Source: an uncultured Bacteroidales bacterium | GTDB lineage: Bacteria > Bacteroidota > Bacteroidia > Bacteroidales > UBA932 | Length of the DNA: 64,000 bases | Direction: 5' to 3' | Assembly (NCBI GenBank): GCA_900316795.1 | Contig: ONEF01000004.1 | Coordinates: 124,001 to 188,000 of the forward strand | Shown here: piece by piece, positions 34,700 through 43,796 of the stretch | How the letters are laid out: each line of letters starts with the position of its first letter | How positions within the stretch are numbered: the stretch's first letter is position 1 | Position numbers and translations under genes: made by a program | The notes under the pieces: generated by a model | Databases searched by the model: none | Seen by the model: the letters and a program-made list of their open reading frames with translations, nothing else | Told to the model about the DNA's origin: nothing

Positions 34700-35566
34700 T
34701 TAAAAAGTATCAAGGGCTTTTTGCACGTTTTCTGGAGACAGGCCGGTTACCCTTGACAACTGCTTTGAATCTGAGGAAAACCTATACCTGATTTGTTTGA
34801 GCAGATCAGAACGCTTTTCAAAAGGCAGGTCCAGGAGGTTGGCACCACCATAGACAGAGTTGCACAAGTCTTTTATCGCTGAGACAACAGATTGATCCGA
34901 GAAGGTTGGCAATGTTGAATTTTGCCGGGCCTTGGAAGAGCTGTTAAGAAAATAGTTTAACCTCTTGGGTGTTCTGAAAACAGATTCCACAAATTTGAAC
35001 TGAACATAAGAAGCAGGAGAGATATATCCCCTTTCATCGAGAATATAGTTTGGAGGGAAAACAACCTTGCTGTGAGTGATTTGCAACAATTTGCGCTTGC
35101 TTAGATCTTTAACTTTTGTTCCCTGCAAAGAAGCTTTGGCATTGCAGAAGAGCAAGTTGCCGGTACCCCAAGGGTACATGATGTGACTTGCGCAGACATT
35201 TGCGGCGACAGGATTCATCTGAACATAGGCAACTGCTCTTTCAAAAGAATCGTCACCGATGCTCAATTCTTTTAAATCAACTTTGTTGTTGCGCAAAAAC
35301 TCCTTGGAAGAATACTTAAATCTATAGTATCTTGAGTAGATTTGTTTTAATCGCGATATAAAACTTCTTGCACTTTCTTCATACCCTCCCAGGACAAAAT
35401 GCACATGGTTTGACATGAGTACAAAAGCCAAAATTCCCACATCAGACAGGACATTTGAAACAGCAACATAGTTCATCCCTGTCTTGAAATCTTCCTCATC
35501 CTTAAACCACAGGTTGTCTTTAAGATGCTCCGTGGTCACAAGCCATATCCTTTCTCCCATAATCAT
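34700..35566 (-). CDS. REP-associated tyrosine transposase (RAYT / IS200-like Y1 family)
   Basis: 288 residues. The N-terminal part has the HUH metal motif in SNHVHFVL (His54 and His56) and the likely catalytic Tyr114 in YVQMNPVAAN, the layout of TnpA_REP proteins. A C-terminal helical tail (about 200-288) contains LSRVTGLSPENVQKAL, possibly DNA-binding. RAYTs are single-copy domesticated transposases that cut and move REP palindromes; here palindromic 52-bp arrays lie at 34.4 kb and 36.6 kb on either side of the gene. A -7 element TATCTTTG at 35721-35728 would give a ~148-nt leader. Confidence 0.85.
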   Translation of the reverse strand: MIMGERIWLVTTEHLKDNLWFKDEEDFKTGMNYVAVSNVLSDVGILAFVLMSNHVHFVLGGYEESARSFISRLKQIYSRYYRFKYSSKEFLRNNKVDLKELSIGDDSFERAVAYVQMNPVAANVCASHIMYPWGTGNLLFCNAKASLQGTKVKDLSKRKLLQITHSKVVFPPNYILDERGYISPASYVQFKFVESVFRTPKRLNYFLNSSSKARQNSTLPTFSDQSVVSAIKDLCNSVYGGANLLDLPFEKRSDLLKQIRYRFSSDSKQLSRVTGLSPENVQKALDTF

Positions 35567-35828
35567 TTGGTTTCAAGTTATTAATATCTATCTTCTTGTC
35601 TGAAACAGCCACAGGAAGACTTTTTAATTTCCTGTATGAAGACTCTTTCAGTGTACCAGCTCTCGCTCAAAACTCTAAACCATCTCCGTCCTCGTAGGAC
35701 AATTGCTGTAGGTTTGAAATCAAAGATATGAAAAAGATTTGATGAAATCCATCCCAGAATAGATTTGAATTCCAGATTGTGGTGGTTGCTGTTCCCAGTC
35801 AGGAAAGTATTGATAGTTCGGCTTTATT
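35567..35828. other. Intergenic region with a degenerate REP-like palindrome
   Basis: Contains CCGTCCTCGTAGGACA, in which GTCCT (35688-35692) and AGGAC (35696-35700) are the arms. It resembles the array palindromes flanked by CCGTCC and GGACA. A minus-strand TATCTTTG (35721-35728) may be the RAYT promoter. No gene seen. Confidence 0.35.
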
Positions 35829-36578
35829 TCAGCGAGGCCATTGGCCTAGTTCAAGATCTGAAATTTGTCGGCCCTCTATGCGGAAGCGTAAGGCGGTCCT
35901 GACATTGTGGAATCCCATAATTCCGCAAGCTCCAGGATTCATCACCAGCATTTTGCGTATGTTTTTCTCTGTAGATTCCATCTCACTACCATCTGGAAGT
36001 TTTCCTTCATTGCGGAAATCCATCTCACTACCATCTGGAAGTTTTCCTTCATTGCGGAAATCCTTCTTACTGCCATCTGGAAGTTTTCCTTCATTGCGGA
36101 AATCCATCTCACTGCCATTTGGAAGTTTTCCTTCATTAGAGGCTCCCTTCTCTGAGCTGTCAGAAACAGAGTCTTGTGAGAATGTTCCCTTAGTGGTCGA
36201 TTCCCTTTTGGTGAAGTGGGAATCGTTCATCACACGGAGGATGTGCGAATGGCCGCAGAAGAATAAATCTGGGCGGATCTGGTTTATCAGTTGATAGGCT
36301 TTGTAGTCATACCTGCCTGGGAAGCCTCCGATATGAATCATCAGGCAGTCCAAATCTTCAAGCTTGAAGTGCTGATATAGAGGAACTTCCATACGGATTT
36401 CCTGGTCATCGCAGTTTCCGTAAACCCCTATCACAGGCTTGAAGGCAATCACCTGCTCAAATGTATGGATGCTGCCCCAGTCTCCGCAGTGCAGAACAAC
36501 ATCTACATCTCTGAGAAAATCTTTCAGCTCCGGGCCAAAGTACCCGTGCGTGTCAGATATGAGTCCAACTCTTTTCAT
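35829..36578 (-). CDS. YfcE/MJ0936-type metallophosphodiesterase with repeat insertion
   Basis: 249 residues. Calcineurin-like fold with ISDTHGYFGPE, HCGDWGS, VYGNCDD and FCGHSHILRVM, then MNPGACG near the C-terminus, all metal-ligand motifs of the family. Normal members are about 165 residues. The excess lies between GHSHILRVM and LVMNPGACG, where about 85 residues include four copies of a 14-residue unit (DFRNEGKLPDGSEM). The repeats come from a 42-bp minisatellite and keep the frame. The gene lies between RAYT and the second REP-like array. Confidence 0.88.
   Translation of the reverse strand: MKRVGLISDTHGYFGPELKDFLRDVDVVLHCGDWGSIHTFEQVIAFKPVIGVYGNCDDQEIRMEVPLYQHFKLEDLDCLMIHIGGFPGRYDYKAYQLINQIRPDLFFCGHSHILRVMNDSHFTKRESTTKGTFSQDSVSDSSEKGASNEGKLPNGSEMDFRNEGKLPDGSKKDFRNEGKLPDGSEMDFRNEGKLPDGSEMESTEKNIRKMLVMNPGACGIMGFHNVRTALRFRIEGRQISDLELGQWPR
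35979..36138 (-). repeat. 42-bp minisatellite inside the phosphodiesterase gene
   Basis: Copies start at 35979, 36021, 36063 and 36105; the last is truncated at about 34 bp. Differences are few and conserve the frame. Confidence 0.9.
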
Positions 36579-36610
36579 CTACTAGAAGTTCTATTCTAAT
36601 ATTTTCTATG

Positions 36611-37104
36611 CAAGTGCTCCCTCCGTCCCGGATTTAGGGACAGAAGGCGCGTTTTCCATGCCAAAGTGATCCCTCCGTCCCGGATTCAGGGACAGAAGGC
36701 GCATTTTCCCTGCCAAAGTGCTCCCTCCGTCCCTAAAAATGGGACAGAAGGCGCGTTTTCCCTGCCAAAGTGCTCCCTCCGTCCCGGATTTAGGGACAGA
36801 AGGCGCGTTTTCCCCGCCAAAGTGCTCCCTCCGTCCCGGATTTAGGGACAGAAGGCGCGTTTACAGAAGGCGCGTTTTCCCCGCCAAAGTGCTCCCTCCG
36901 TCCCAGATTTAGGGACAGAAGGCGCATTTCCCCCGCCAAAGTGCTCCCTCCGTCCCGGATTTAGGGACAGAAGGCGCATTTTCCCCTTCAAAGTGCTCCC
37001 TCCATCCCGGATTTAGGGACAGAAGGCGCATTTTCCCCGCCAAAGTGCTCCCTCCGTCCCGGATTTAGGGACAGAAGGCGCATTTCTCCAGTCAAAGTTC
37101 CGCC
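36611..37104 (+). repeat. REP-like tandem array 2 (52-bp period, 9.2 copies)
   Basis: Copies start at 36611, 36662, 36714, 36766, 36818, 36885, 36937, 36989 and 37041, with a partial at 37093. Same unit and orientation as array 1, but most copies have GTCCCGGATTTAGGGAC as palindrome; the third has the array-1 form GTCCCTAAAAATGGGAC. The fifth copy carries a 15-bp internal duplication (ACAGAAGGCGCGTTT type), so it is 67 bp long. Confidence 0.9.
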
Positions 37105-37161
37105 ATCCCTGGGCAAATACAACCCAAAAGTAAGCATAATGGAAGGATTTTGGTGAAAAAG

Positions 37162-37191
37162 GAGGCCGACTAAAAAACATTAGCCGGCCTC
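37162..37191 (-). terminator. Intrinsic terminator of the M13 peptidase gene
   Basis: 11-bp stem (37162-37172 with 37181-37191, one G-U/mismatch) and a T run on the minus strand (complement of 37156-37160). On the plus strand a shorter CTTTT follows, so it may work both ways. Confidence 0.65.
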
Positions 37192-37234
37192 TTTTCAGGC
37201 GTGCAGGCAGAAGAGTGCACTTTCTTCAGGTGTG

Positions 37235-39262
37235 CTACCAGATGCGGGCTCTCTTTTCAGGAGCGAGGTAGAGCTTGTCGCCTTCCTTGATGCCGAATGC
37301 CTCATACCAGGCGTCAATCTGAGGAAGTGCTGCGTTCACTCTGAATCTTGCATTTGAATGAGGGTCGTTCAGAACCTGGTTGCGGATGTACTCGTCTCTG
37401 AAGTTAGCAGCCCAGATGAAGCCGTATGAGATGAAGAATCTCTGTTCTGGAGTGAAACCGTCTTTCTCTCCCAGAGGGTTCTGTTTCATGGCGTTCTGGA
37501 ATGCCTGGTAAGCGATGTTAAGACCTCCGTTGTCTCCGATGTTCTCACCGAGGGTGAGTCTTCCGTTGATGAATACTCCCGGAAGAACTTCCTGGGTTGA
37601 AAAGAAGTCTGCAAGAACAGAAGTTCTCTCGTCGAACTTGGCCTTGTCTTCTGCTGTCCACCAGTTGTGCATGTTGCCGTCTTTGTCGAACAGGCTGCCC
37701 TGATCGTCGAAGCCGTGGCTCATCTCGTGGCCGATTACAACTCCGATTGCTCCGTAGTTTGCGGCATCGTCTGCCTCCGGATTGAAGAACGGTGGCTGGA
37801 GAATACCTGCAGGGAAGCAGATCTCGTTGGTTGTAGGGTTGTAGTAAGCATTGATGGTCTGAGGTGTCATAAGCCACTCGGTCTTGTCAACAGGCTTTCC
37901 TACCTTTCGGTCTATCATGTCTGCAAGATAGAACTCGGAAGCGTTGCACATGTTCTCGTAGTATGAGAGAGTGTCGTCAATATTAAGCTTTGAATAATCT
38001 CTCCAGGTGTCCGGATATCCTATCTTGACATAGAAAGTGGAAAGTTTGTCGTAAGCCTGCTGCTTGGTGGAATCGCTCATCCAGTCGAGCTGTTCTATCC
38101 TCTGGTGCAGAGCGTCTTTGAGATTGTTTACGAGGGTAAGCATTCTCTGCTTGCTGCTTTCAGGGAAGTATTTCTCCACATAGAGTTGGCCTACTGGCAT
38201 TCCGAGGACGCCGTTTACGGCACCTACGGCTCTCTTCCACCTAGGCTTGTCTTCCTGGGCTCCGCTCATAACCTGGCTGAACTCGAAGGCAACGGTGCGG
38301 AAATCATCGCTGAGCATGCTGGTGGCACCGTAGATTACTCCAAATTCCGCGTAGTCTTTCAGTGCCTGCAGAGGTACTTCCTTGATGATTCTCTCCACTT
38401 CTTTCAGCTGTTCCGGCTGGCCTACAGAAACATATTCAATTGCCGGATATCCCAGTCCGCTGAGGATTTCATCCCACATGATGCCAGGATACTCTTTCTT
38501 GAGGTCTGCATAGGTCATCTTGTGGAAGTTGTTAGGAACATCGCGGAGTTCGGTCCTGGACTTGCTTGCACGTGCGATGCGGTATTCGATGGAAAGGATG
38601 TTCTCCATCTTGGCCTTTGCCTCGTCCTCTGTGTAGCCCACCATTGTGAAGAGCTTGCAGATGAGGGTCTTGTATGCTTCCATTATTTTCTTGGAAGCTT
38701 CGTCATCGTTCATGTAGTAGTCTTTGTTGCCGAGTCCCAGACCGCCCTGATATGTCTGGACAAGGTTCTGGGATGCGTCAGAAAGGTCTGCATCACAGTA
38801 GATGCCGAACATGGAAATGTCAACACCTTTCTTTCCGAGAACGGCGTTTGCCAGCTGGAAATCTTCACGGCTTGCGATGCCTCTTACATATTCAAGATCT
38901 TTGACAATAGGCTTGTAGCCGTCTTCATTCCTCTTTGTGGAGTCCATGGCCATGCGGTAGATGCTTCCTATTTTCTGGCCGAGGGTTCCCTGTTCCTGAG
39001 GGTTGTTTGCATAGTCTTCAAACATTGCCTTCAACTGCATTTCCACATTGTCTGAAAGGACATTGAACTGTCCGAAGCTTGAATATTCCGGCTTAAGCGG
39101 ATTGGCTTTCATCCAACCACCTGCGCAGTACTCGTAGAAGTCTTGTCCAGGGGCAACAGAATCATTCATGTTTGCCTTGTCCAGGCCGGAGGTAAGAACC
39201 TTGCCGCCTGTGCAACCAGCAGCTGCAAAGCAAAGAATTGGTATGATCATCTTGAGTTTCAT
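37235..39262 (-). CDS. M13-family zinc endopeptidase (PepO/neprilysin-like), lipoprotein
   Basis: 675 residues. Lipobox AAGC at the signal end (Cys about residue 16) tethers it to a membrane. The N-terminal M13 region begins APGQDFYEYCAGGWMK. The catalytic core has VIGHEMSHGFDDQGS (HExxH near residue 510), the downstream Glu in GENIGDNGGLNIAY, and NAYYNPTTNEICFPAGILQP. The family cleaves oligopeptides up to about 40 residues. The ATG at 39262 gives the lipoprotein signal; the longer frame to 39313 does not. TATCTTTG lies upstream. Confidence 0.93.
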   Translation of the reverse strand: MKLKMIIPILCFAAAGCTGGKVLTSGLDKANMNDSVAPGQDFYEYCAGGWMKANPLKPEYSSFGQFNVLSDNVEMQLKAMFEDYANNPQEQGTLGQKIGSIYRMAMDSTKRNEDGYKPIVKDLEYVRGIASREDFQLANAVLGKKGVDISMFGIYCDADLSDASQNLVQTYQGGLGLGNKDYYMNDDEASKKIMEAYKTLICKLFTMVGYTEDEAKAKMENILSIEYRIARASKSRTELRDVPNNFHKMTYADLKKEYPGIMWDEILSGLGYPAIEYVSVGQPEQLKEVERIIKEVPLQALKDYAEFGVIYGATSMLSDDFRTVAFEFSQVMSGAQEDKPRWKRAVGAVNGVLGMPVGQLYVEKYFPESSKQRMLTLVNNLKDALHQRIEQLDWMSDSTKQQAYDKLSTFYVKIGYPDTWRDYSKLNIDDTLSYYENMCNASEFYLADMIDRKVGKPVDKTEWLMTPQTINAYYNPTTNEICFPAGILQPPFFNPEADDAANYGAIGVVIGHEMSHGFDDQGSLFDKDGNMHNWWTAEDKAKFDERTSVLADFFSTQEVLPGVFINGRLTLGENIGDNGGLNIAYQAFQNAMKQNPLGEKDGFTPEQRFFISYGFIWAANFRDEYIRNQVLNDPHSNARFRVNAALPQIDAWYEAFGIKEGDKLYLAPEKRARIW

Positions 39263-39292
39263 ATAAATGTGTTTTGTGATAATTTCAGGCCC

Positions 39293-39300
39293 CAAAGATA
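39293..39300 (-). promoter_or_regulatory. -7 promoter element (TATCTTTG) of the M13 peptidase gene
   Basis: Matches TAnnTTTG; predicted start near 39286, leader about 24 nt. Confidence 0.55.
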
Positions 39301-39398
39301 AGCATTTTGTCATTTGGCTTGCGGAATCTTGTATGGCATTTGCAGATGCATCTGGGCACGGAGTTTCTTCAATTCAAAATTGATTCTTAACTTGCGGT

Positions 39399-40385
39399 AT
39401 GAAAAGAATAGTATTTACAACTGCCGTGTTGTTGCTTGCGGCCTTCTCAGCGATGGCGCAAAACAATGCCAAGGGCTATTACAAAGATGTTCTTCTTGAC
39501 GGAGGCATTGCCCTTACATCAAAATCCTTCATTCCTTCTACGATTTATCTGGATCTTTCCACCCAGTTCTTCCTGTCTGCCAAGGGGACTAAGCAAGACC
39601 CTTACACAAAGACAGATACGCTGTTGCAGAATGCGATATTTGTTGGCAGTGAGCATGACGAGAACGGCTATCTCCTTTATCCAGACGGAGCCCCGAGATT
39701 CCGTGTGCTCTATGTAAACGGAGGCAGTTCCTTTGCCCACGGCAAGAGCATCGGTGAGGAAGGAAGGGAGAACATCAGGCAGTTCATCCTCTCCGGCGGC
39801 AGCTATGTGGGAACCTGTGCCGGCAGCGCCCTTTCCAGCAAGGGTGTTCTTTGGGACAATGGTTATCGCGATGAAGAAAGCTATTTTGCCATCTGGCCGG
39901 GGGTTATCAGAAGAAGCGAACTTGGCAAGACATACACCGGGATGAACATTCCGAGAAGGTCTCCTCTGCTCCGATATTACAAGTTCGGGAACGACCTGCA
40001 TCTTGACAGCCTGTACCACAATCTCGGAAACCACGCTTACAAAGGCCTGGACTTCCCGCCCGGAACAGAGGTTCTGGCTACCTACGAGACAGATACCTTG
40101 CACTTGAAACGGGCAATTGCCGGGGAGCCTTCCGTCTGGGCTTACAAGCCATACGAGAATTCCGGCCGTGAGGTTATGTGCGGATCCCATCCGGAGTCTA
40201 TCGCCTATGGAGAAAGGCTTCACCTTATGAGCGCCATGTTGTTGTATGCAATGGACGGCAACGGTTACCAGACCGTAAAGGGTGAACTCCAAAGCGGTGA
40301 GGAAAGGGTGATGGACCGCTCTACACACGACCATGACCGGCTTTCACCAAAATCGGTGACAAGCAGTACCACCACTTCCTTGTAA
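39399..40385 (+). CDS. Exported BPL_N/GATase1-like protein, N-terminal part before a frameshift
   Basis: Signal peptide (MKRIVFTTAVLLLAAFSAMA) followed by a glutamine-amidotransferase-like domain of the BPL_N type: RVLYVNGGSSFAHGKS, then YVGTCAGSALSSKGV with the presumed nucleophile Cys, and REVMCGSHPES near the end. The frame ends at 40385 after out-of-character residues (SVTSSTTTSL). The next frame, open from 40337, carries an uninterrupted continuation, so a -1 shift in 40337-40385 splits one original gene of about 455 codons. Enzymatic role unknown. Confidence 0.8.
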   Translation: MKRIVFTTAVLLLAAFSAMAQNNAKGYYKDVLLDGGIALTSKSFIPSTIYLDLSTQFFLSAKGTKQDPYTKTDTLLQNAIFVGSEHDENGYLLYPDGAPRFRVLYVNGGSSFAHGKSIGEEGRENIRQFILSGGSYVGTCAGSALSSKGVLWDNGYRDEESYFAIWPGVIRRSELGKTYTGMNIPRRSPLLRYYKFGNDLHLDSLYHNLGNHAYKGLDFPPGTEVLATYETDTLHLKRAIAGEPSVWAYKPYENSGREVMCGSHPESIAYGERLHLMSAMLLYAMDGNGYQTVKGELQSGEERVMDRSTHDHDRLSPKSVTSSTTTSL

Positions 40386-40768
40386 GGGTACCTAAAAAGA
40401 CAAAGACTCTGCGCATATACCTGAAGGCTGTTCCCGCTGTTTCAACAGAGAGTGTGGCAGCTTCAGCGGACAGTACGGCAAAAGCAGCATCTGCCGGCAC
40501 CGGTCAGCCCCAAGCTCCAAAAGAACCGGACCTGTTCGTTTTCGCCCGCAGAGGGAAGTTCGCCTACAAGGGAGAATCAGACGCACAGGACCTTTCTTCC
40601 GGAATCGGGAAGGTTGTGACAATCAACAATCCCAAAGCCGGCAACTGGTATATCTCAGTCTTCTGCAATACTACAGTAGAAACTGAAGAGACAAGATACG
40701 GTACGGTCTATACCGGAAACCTTGAGGTACTTAACGGTGTTCCGTACATCATAGAGGCGGAATACTGA
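40337..40768 (+). pseudogene. Displaced C-terminal part of the BPL_N-like protein (frameshifted)
   Basis: In the -1 frame relative to the upstream part the sequence reads FTKIGDKQYHHFLVRVPKK and continues through KTLRIYLKAVPA to the end AGNWYISVFCNTTVET... IIEAEY. The ending looks like a pre-peptidase C-terminal-type beta-sandwich. There is no good start codon; the GTG at 40454 falls inside the domain. The upstream stop in this frame is TGA at 40334-40336. Either a real one-base indel or a sequencing error would explain it; no classic slippery heptamer is visible. Confidence 0.7.
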
Positions 40769-40781
40769 TTGTTGCCACAGC

Positions 40782-42386
40782 TCAAGGCATCTCGTCCTTT
40801 TCCGGACATCTGAGGTTGACGGCTTCTGCCAGGTGGTTGATATCTATTTCCGCCCTGTCCTGAAGGTCAGCTATAGTGCGTGCTATTTTGAGGACGCGGG
40901 TGTAGCCTCTGGCGCTGAGACCTGCCTTGCTGACAACATTTTCCATAAATATCTTCTCTGCTTTTCCCAGCGGGCAGTATTTTGCAATCTTGGATGGCGG
41001 TATGGCCGCGTTGGTGAAAAAAGACTCGTCATTTTCTTTATAGCGTTTGAGCTGGATGTCTCTTGCGGCTATAACCCTACAGGCAATTGTCTGGCTGGAC
41101 TCTTCTTGGACACCTTGTCTGAAAATGAGTTCGTTGGCCTTGACAGCGCGGATTCTCAGATGAATGTCCATACGGTCCAGCACCGGGCCTGAGATTTTGC
41201 TCCGGTATCTCATGATGGCAGTAGAGGAGCAATTGCACAGGCCTTTGCCATCATACAGATGCCCGCAAGGACAGGGGTTCATGGCAGCTACCAGCATGAA
41301 CCGGGCAGGATAGAAAAACTTTCCCCTCACCCTGCTTATCTGCACAATCCCGTCCTCCAGCGGTTGGCGAAGCACCTCTATGGAACGCCTGTCCATCTCA
41401 GCGATTTCATCAAGAAAGAGCACCCCGTTGTGGGCGAGTGATATTTCCCCGGGCAGCCCTTTGTTTCCGCCACCCACCAGTGCCGGCACAGTGATGGTGT
41501 GGTGAGGGCTCCTGAAAGGTCTGCATTTGAGAAGTCCTCCGCGATGATTCTCTTTGCCTGATTCAGAAGCCAACAACCCGGCCACCGAGTAAATCTTGCT
41601 GGTCTGAATGGCTTCTTCCTTGGAAAGTGGGGGAAGTATGCCTCTGAGGCACTTGGCCATGAAGGTCTTGCCGCTTCCAGGAGAACCGCTGAGAAGAATG
41701 TTGTGCCCTCCGGCGGCGGCTATCTCCAGTCCCCGTTTTGCCTGAAGCTGCCCCTTGACAAGGGCAAAATCGTAGTTCAGCACTTCTTCATCTTGTCCAG
41801 CGGTGTTTCTTCCCTTGTCTTCGTACTGTTCTATGCTCTTGGCTGTGACTATCTTGTCCGCGGATTCCTCCGGGGAAAGCAGTATCCGGATGACATCCCT
41901 GAAAGTTTCTGCTGCAAAGACGGAGATACCTTCAATCTCTGCTCCCTCCATCGCTGAGGAAGAAGGCAGGATACAACCTTTGAACCCTTGCTCTTTGGCG
42001 TGTATGATAATTGGCAGGGCCCCGGGAATTTCCCTCAGCGTTCCGTCCAGGGCCAGCTCTCCGAGTATCAAAAAACTGTTCAGAGTTTGGGCTACTGATT
42101 CCGGGAGCTGACCGGATGCGCACAAGATTCCTATGGCAAGCGTTACATCAAAGGCTGAGCCTTCTTTGCGGATGTTGGCCGGCGCGAGGTTGATTGTGAT
42201 TCTCTTACCGGGCATCCTGAACCCGTTGACGGCAAAAGTGCTTTCTATCCTCTGCTGGCTTTCCTTGACAGCGCTGTCCGGCAGCCCCACCAGAAAGAAC
42301 TGGATGCCGTCTGTAACCGAGACCTCTACGGTTATCGTGGTAACTTCCAGCCCATTACAACACGCACAATAAACTTTGCACAACAT
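40782..42386 (-). CDS. comM: YifB/ComM-family AAA+ ATPase (Mg-chelatase-like)
   Basis: 534 residues. N-terminal Lon-like ChlI domain (FFLVGLPDSAVKESQQRIES, ITINLAPANIRKEG), AAA+ core with GSPGSGKTFMAKCL (Walker A), LFLDEIAEMDR (Walker B), the zinc-binding MNPCPCGHLYDGKGLCNC, and a C-terminal Mg-chelatase domain with LSARGYTRVLKIARTIADL. ComM is a hexameric branch-migration helicase that extends recombination during natural transformation in several bacteria. The family is widespread, so its presence alone does not prove competence. The DUF1016 gene ends 3 bp upstream. Confidence 0.92.
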   Translation of the reverse strand: MLCKVYCACCNGLEVTTITVEVSVTDGIQFFLVGLPDSAVKESQQRIESTFAVNGFRMPGKRITINLAPANIRKEGSAFDVTLAIGILCASGQLPESVAQTLNSFLILGELALDGTLREIPGALPIIIHAKEQGFKGCILPSSSAMEGAEIEGISVFAAETFRDVIRILLSPEESADKIVTAKSIEQYEDKGRNTAGQDEEVLNYDFALVKGQLQAKRGLEIAAAGGHNILLSGSPGSGKTFMAKCLRGILPPLSKEEAIQTSKIYSVAGLLASESGKENHRGGLLKCRPFRSPHHTITVPALVGGGNKGLPGEISLAHNGVLFLDEIAEMDRRSIEVLRQPLEDGIVQISRVRGKFFYPARFMLVAAMNPCPCGHLYDGKGLCNCSSTAIMRYRSKISGPVLDRMDIHLRIRAVKANELIFRQGVQEESSQTIACRVIAARDIQLKRYKENDESFFTNAAIPPSKIAKYCPLGKAEKIFMENVVSKAGLSARGYTRVLKIARTIADLQDRAEIDINHLAEAVNLRCPEKDEMP

Positions 42387-42389
42387 AAT

Positions 42390-43466
42390 CTATCTTCCTA
42401 AAAGTCCCTTCAATTGCTTTTCATTTGGCAATGCTTTCCTCAATTCTTCCGGCATTTCATCTGCCGACTTATAAGTAGCTACTCCAAGAGGATTGGTGTA
42501 TGATCGCACGGCATATTCTACATAAGCTTTTTCAGCAGAGCCACATAGAACAATTCCTATGCTTGGATTTTCCCAAGGTTTCCTTACAAAATCATCGAGA
42601 ACTTGCAGATAGATGCTTAACTGTCCTAAGTAAGATGGTTTAAAGTTGCCTTTCTTTATTTCTACAGCCACTAATGTCGCTAGAGCCCGGTTATAAAACA
42701 ATAGGTCTATCTTGTGAGTGTGACCAAAAGCCTCGACCACATATTGATTCCCTATAAAAGAGAAATCTTTTCCGAAAGTCATTATGAAATTTCTGATATT
42801 ATGAACAATACTATTCTCGATCACTGATTCATCTACATCTTCCAAATCCCTGGCTCCTAGTTGTTCAACATTTATGAAATCCAACAGATACTCATCTTTG
42901 AATGCCATTATGGCTCGTTGTGCGGTTATAGAGTCGGGGATTGTCTTTTGAAAATTATTGGGCAATACACCTCGATGGTGAATAACATCTTGGGCTATAA
43001 ACTTTTCCAGAGTTCTGGCGGAGAGATTCTCTTTTGCGGCTAACTTAATGTAATTTATTCTCTCTTCTAAGCTTTTGATTTTGTGTATAATGATACAATG
43101 TTGAGAAAATCCGATAGAATAAAAGTGTCCAGATAAGTCGTTATCTAAATCGTCCAACGCGTTGGACGATTTGTCGTATAACTTGTTCCATGCTTCATAA
43201 AACAGCCTCATACGTTTTATGCTGGTAGCAGAAAAACCTTGTAAACCAGGCATCTCGGCCCGTAGTCTTATGCTGATGATTTCTATTGCCCCTCTTCCCC
43301 AACATCCATTTCTAGAATTTCGGGAAACATATTCTCCAATTTTGAAATAGAGTTGAAGGAGTTCTTTATTAGCATTCTTAATTGCTTTGTGCTGACTTTG
43401 AAGAATTGCGTTTTTTATATCTTCCACAGCCGTTTCATACTTTAACACATTCTCCTCTTTTTTCAT
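42390..43466 (-). CDS. DUF1016 / YhcG-family PD-(D/E)XK nuclease
   Basis: 358 residues. The N-terminal DUF1016_N half has YFKIGEYVSRNSRNGCWGRG, then IEIISIRLRAEMPGLQGFSA and SIKRMRLFYEAWN. The C-terminal half is a PD-(D/E)XK nuclease with KIDLLFYNRALATLVAVEIK containing the Asp and ExK residues, then LGQLSIYLQVLDD. Such proteins are common in accessory regions and are suspected to act in DNA defence or repair, but are poorly characterised. A strong Shine-Dalgarno (AGGAGG, about 5 nt from the ATG) is unusual for this genome. TACTTTTG lies upstream. Confidence 0.85.
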   Translation of the reverse strand: MKKEENVLKYETAVEDIKNAILQSQHKAIKNANKELLQLYFKIGEYVSRNSRNGCWGRGAIEIISIRLRAEMPGLQGFSATSIKRMRLFYEAWNKLYDKSSNALDDLDNDLSGHFYSIGFSQHCIIIHKIKSLEERINYIKLAAKENLSARTLEKFIAQDVIHHRGVLPNNFQKTIPDSITAQRAIMAFKDEYLLDFINVEQLGARDLEDVDESVIENSIVHNIRNFIMTFGKDFSFIGNQYVVEAFGHTHKIDLLFYNRALATLVAVEIKKGNFKPSYLGQLSIYLQVLDDFVRKPWENPSIGIVLCGSAEKAYVEYAVRSYTNPLGVATYKSADEMPEELRKALPNEKQLKGLLGR

Positions 43467-43496
43467 AAACCCTCCTTTTGTTGATTAGCATTCTGC

Positions 43497-43504
43497 CAAA
43501 AGTA
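43497..43504 (-). promoter_or_regulatory. -7 promoter element (TACTTTTG) of the DUF1016 gene
   Basis: Matches TAnnTTTG; predicted start near 43490, leader about 24 nt with AGGAGG before the ATG. Confidence 0.5.
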
Positions 43505-43782
43505 ATTCACGACACAAGGAATCTCCAAACCCAAACGTACAATTGACGCTGTCCGCCCCCAAAGTTTTTACGATTGAAATATGGTCGTGTAGAAGAAAAC
43601 AGATGCACCCTTCAGAAGAGTTTCCTATTACGCAAGTCTTTATCTACAACTCTGCCAGTCTTTTGCAGAGTTGTATCATACTTTTATCACCGGAATTAAA
43701 GCAACAGATTGAAAGTCCGCACTCGGTTCATACTATTAAAGACAAAAGATCTCAGCGACAGTGTATATATCGATTAAAGTTG

Positions 43783-43790
43783 TATCTTTG
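43783..43790 (+). promoter_or_regulatory. -7 promoter element (TATCTTTG) ahead of the 6S-like RNA
   Basis: Matches TAnnTTTG; predicted start near 43797. The nearest ORF start is 226 nt further, so the element most likely serves the structured RNA. Confidence 0.5.
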
Positions 43791-43796
43791 TCAAAA

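Noticed and set aside
34421-37104. CRISPR array
   Set aside because: The sequence between palindromes is the same in every copy, the unit is 52 bp without variable spacers, and no cas genes are near.
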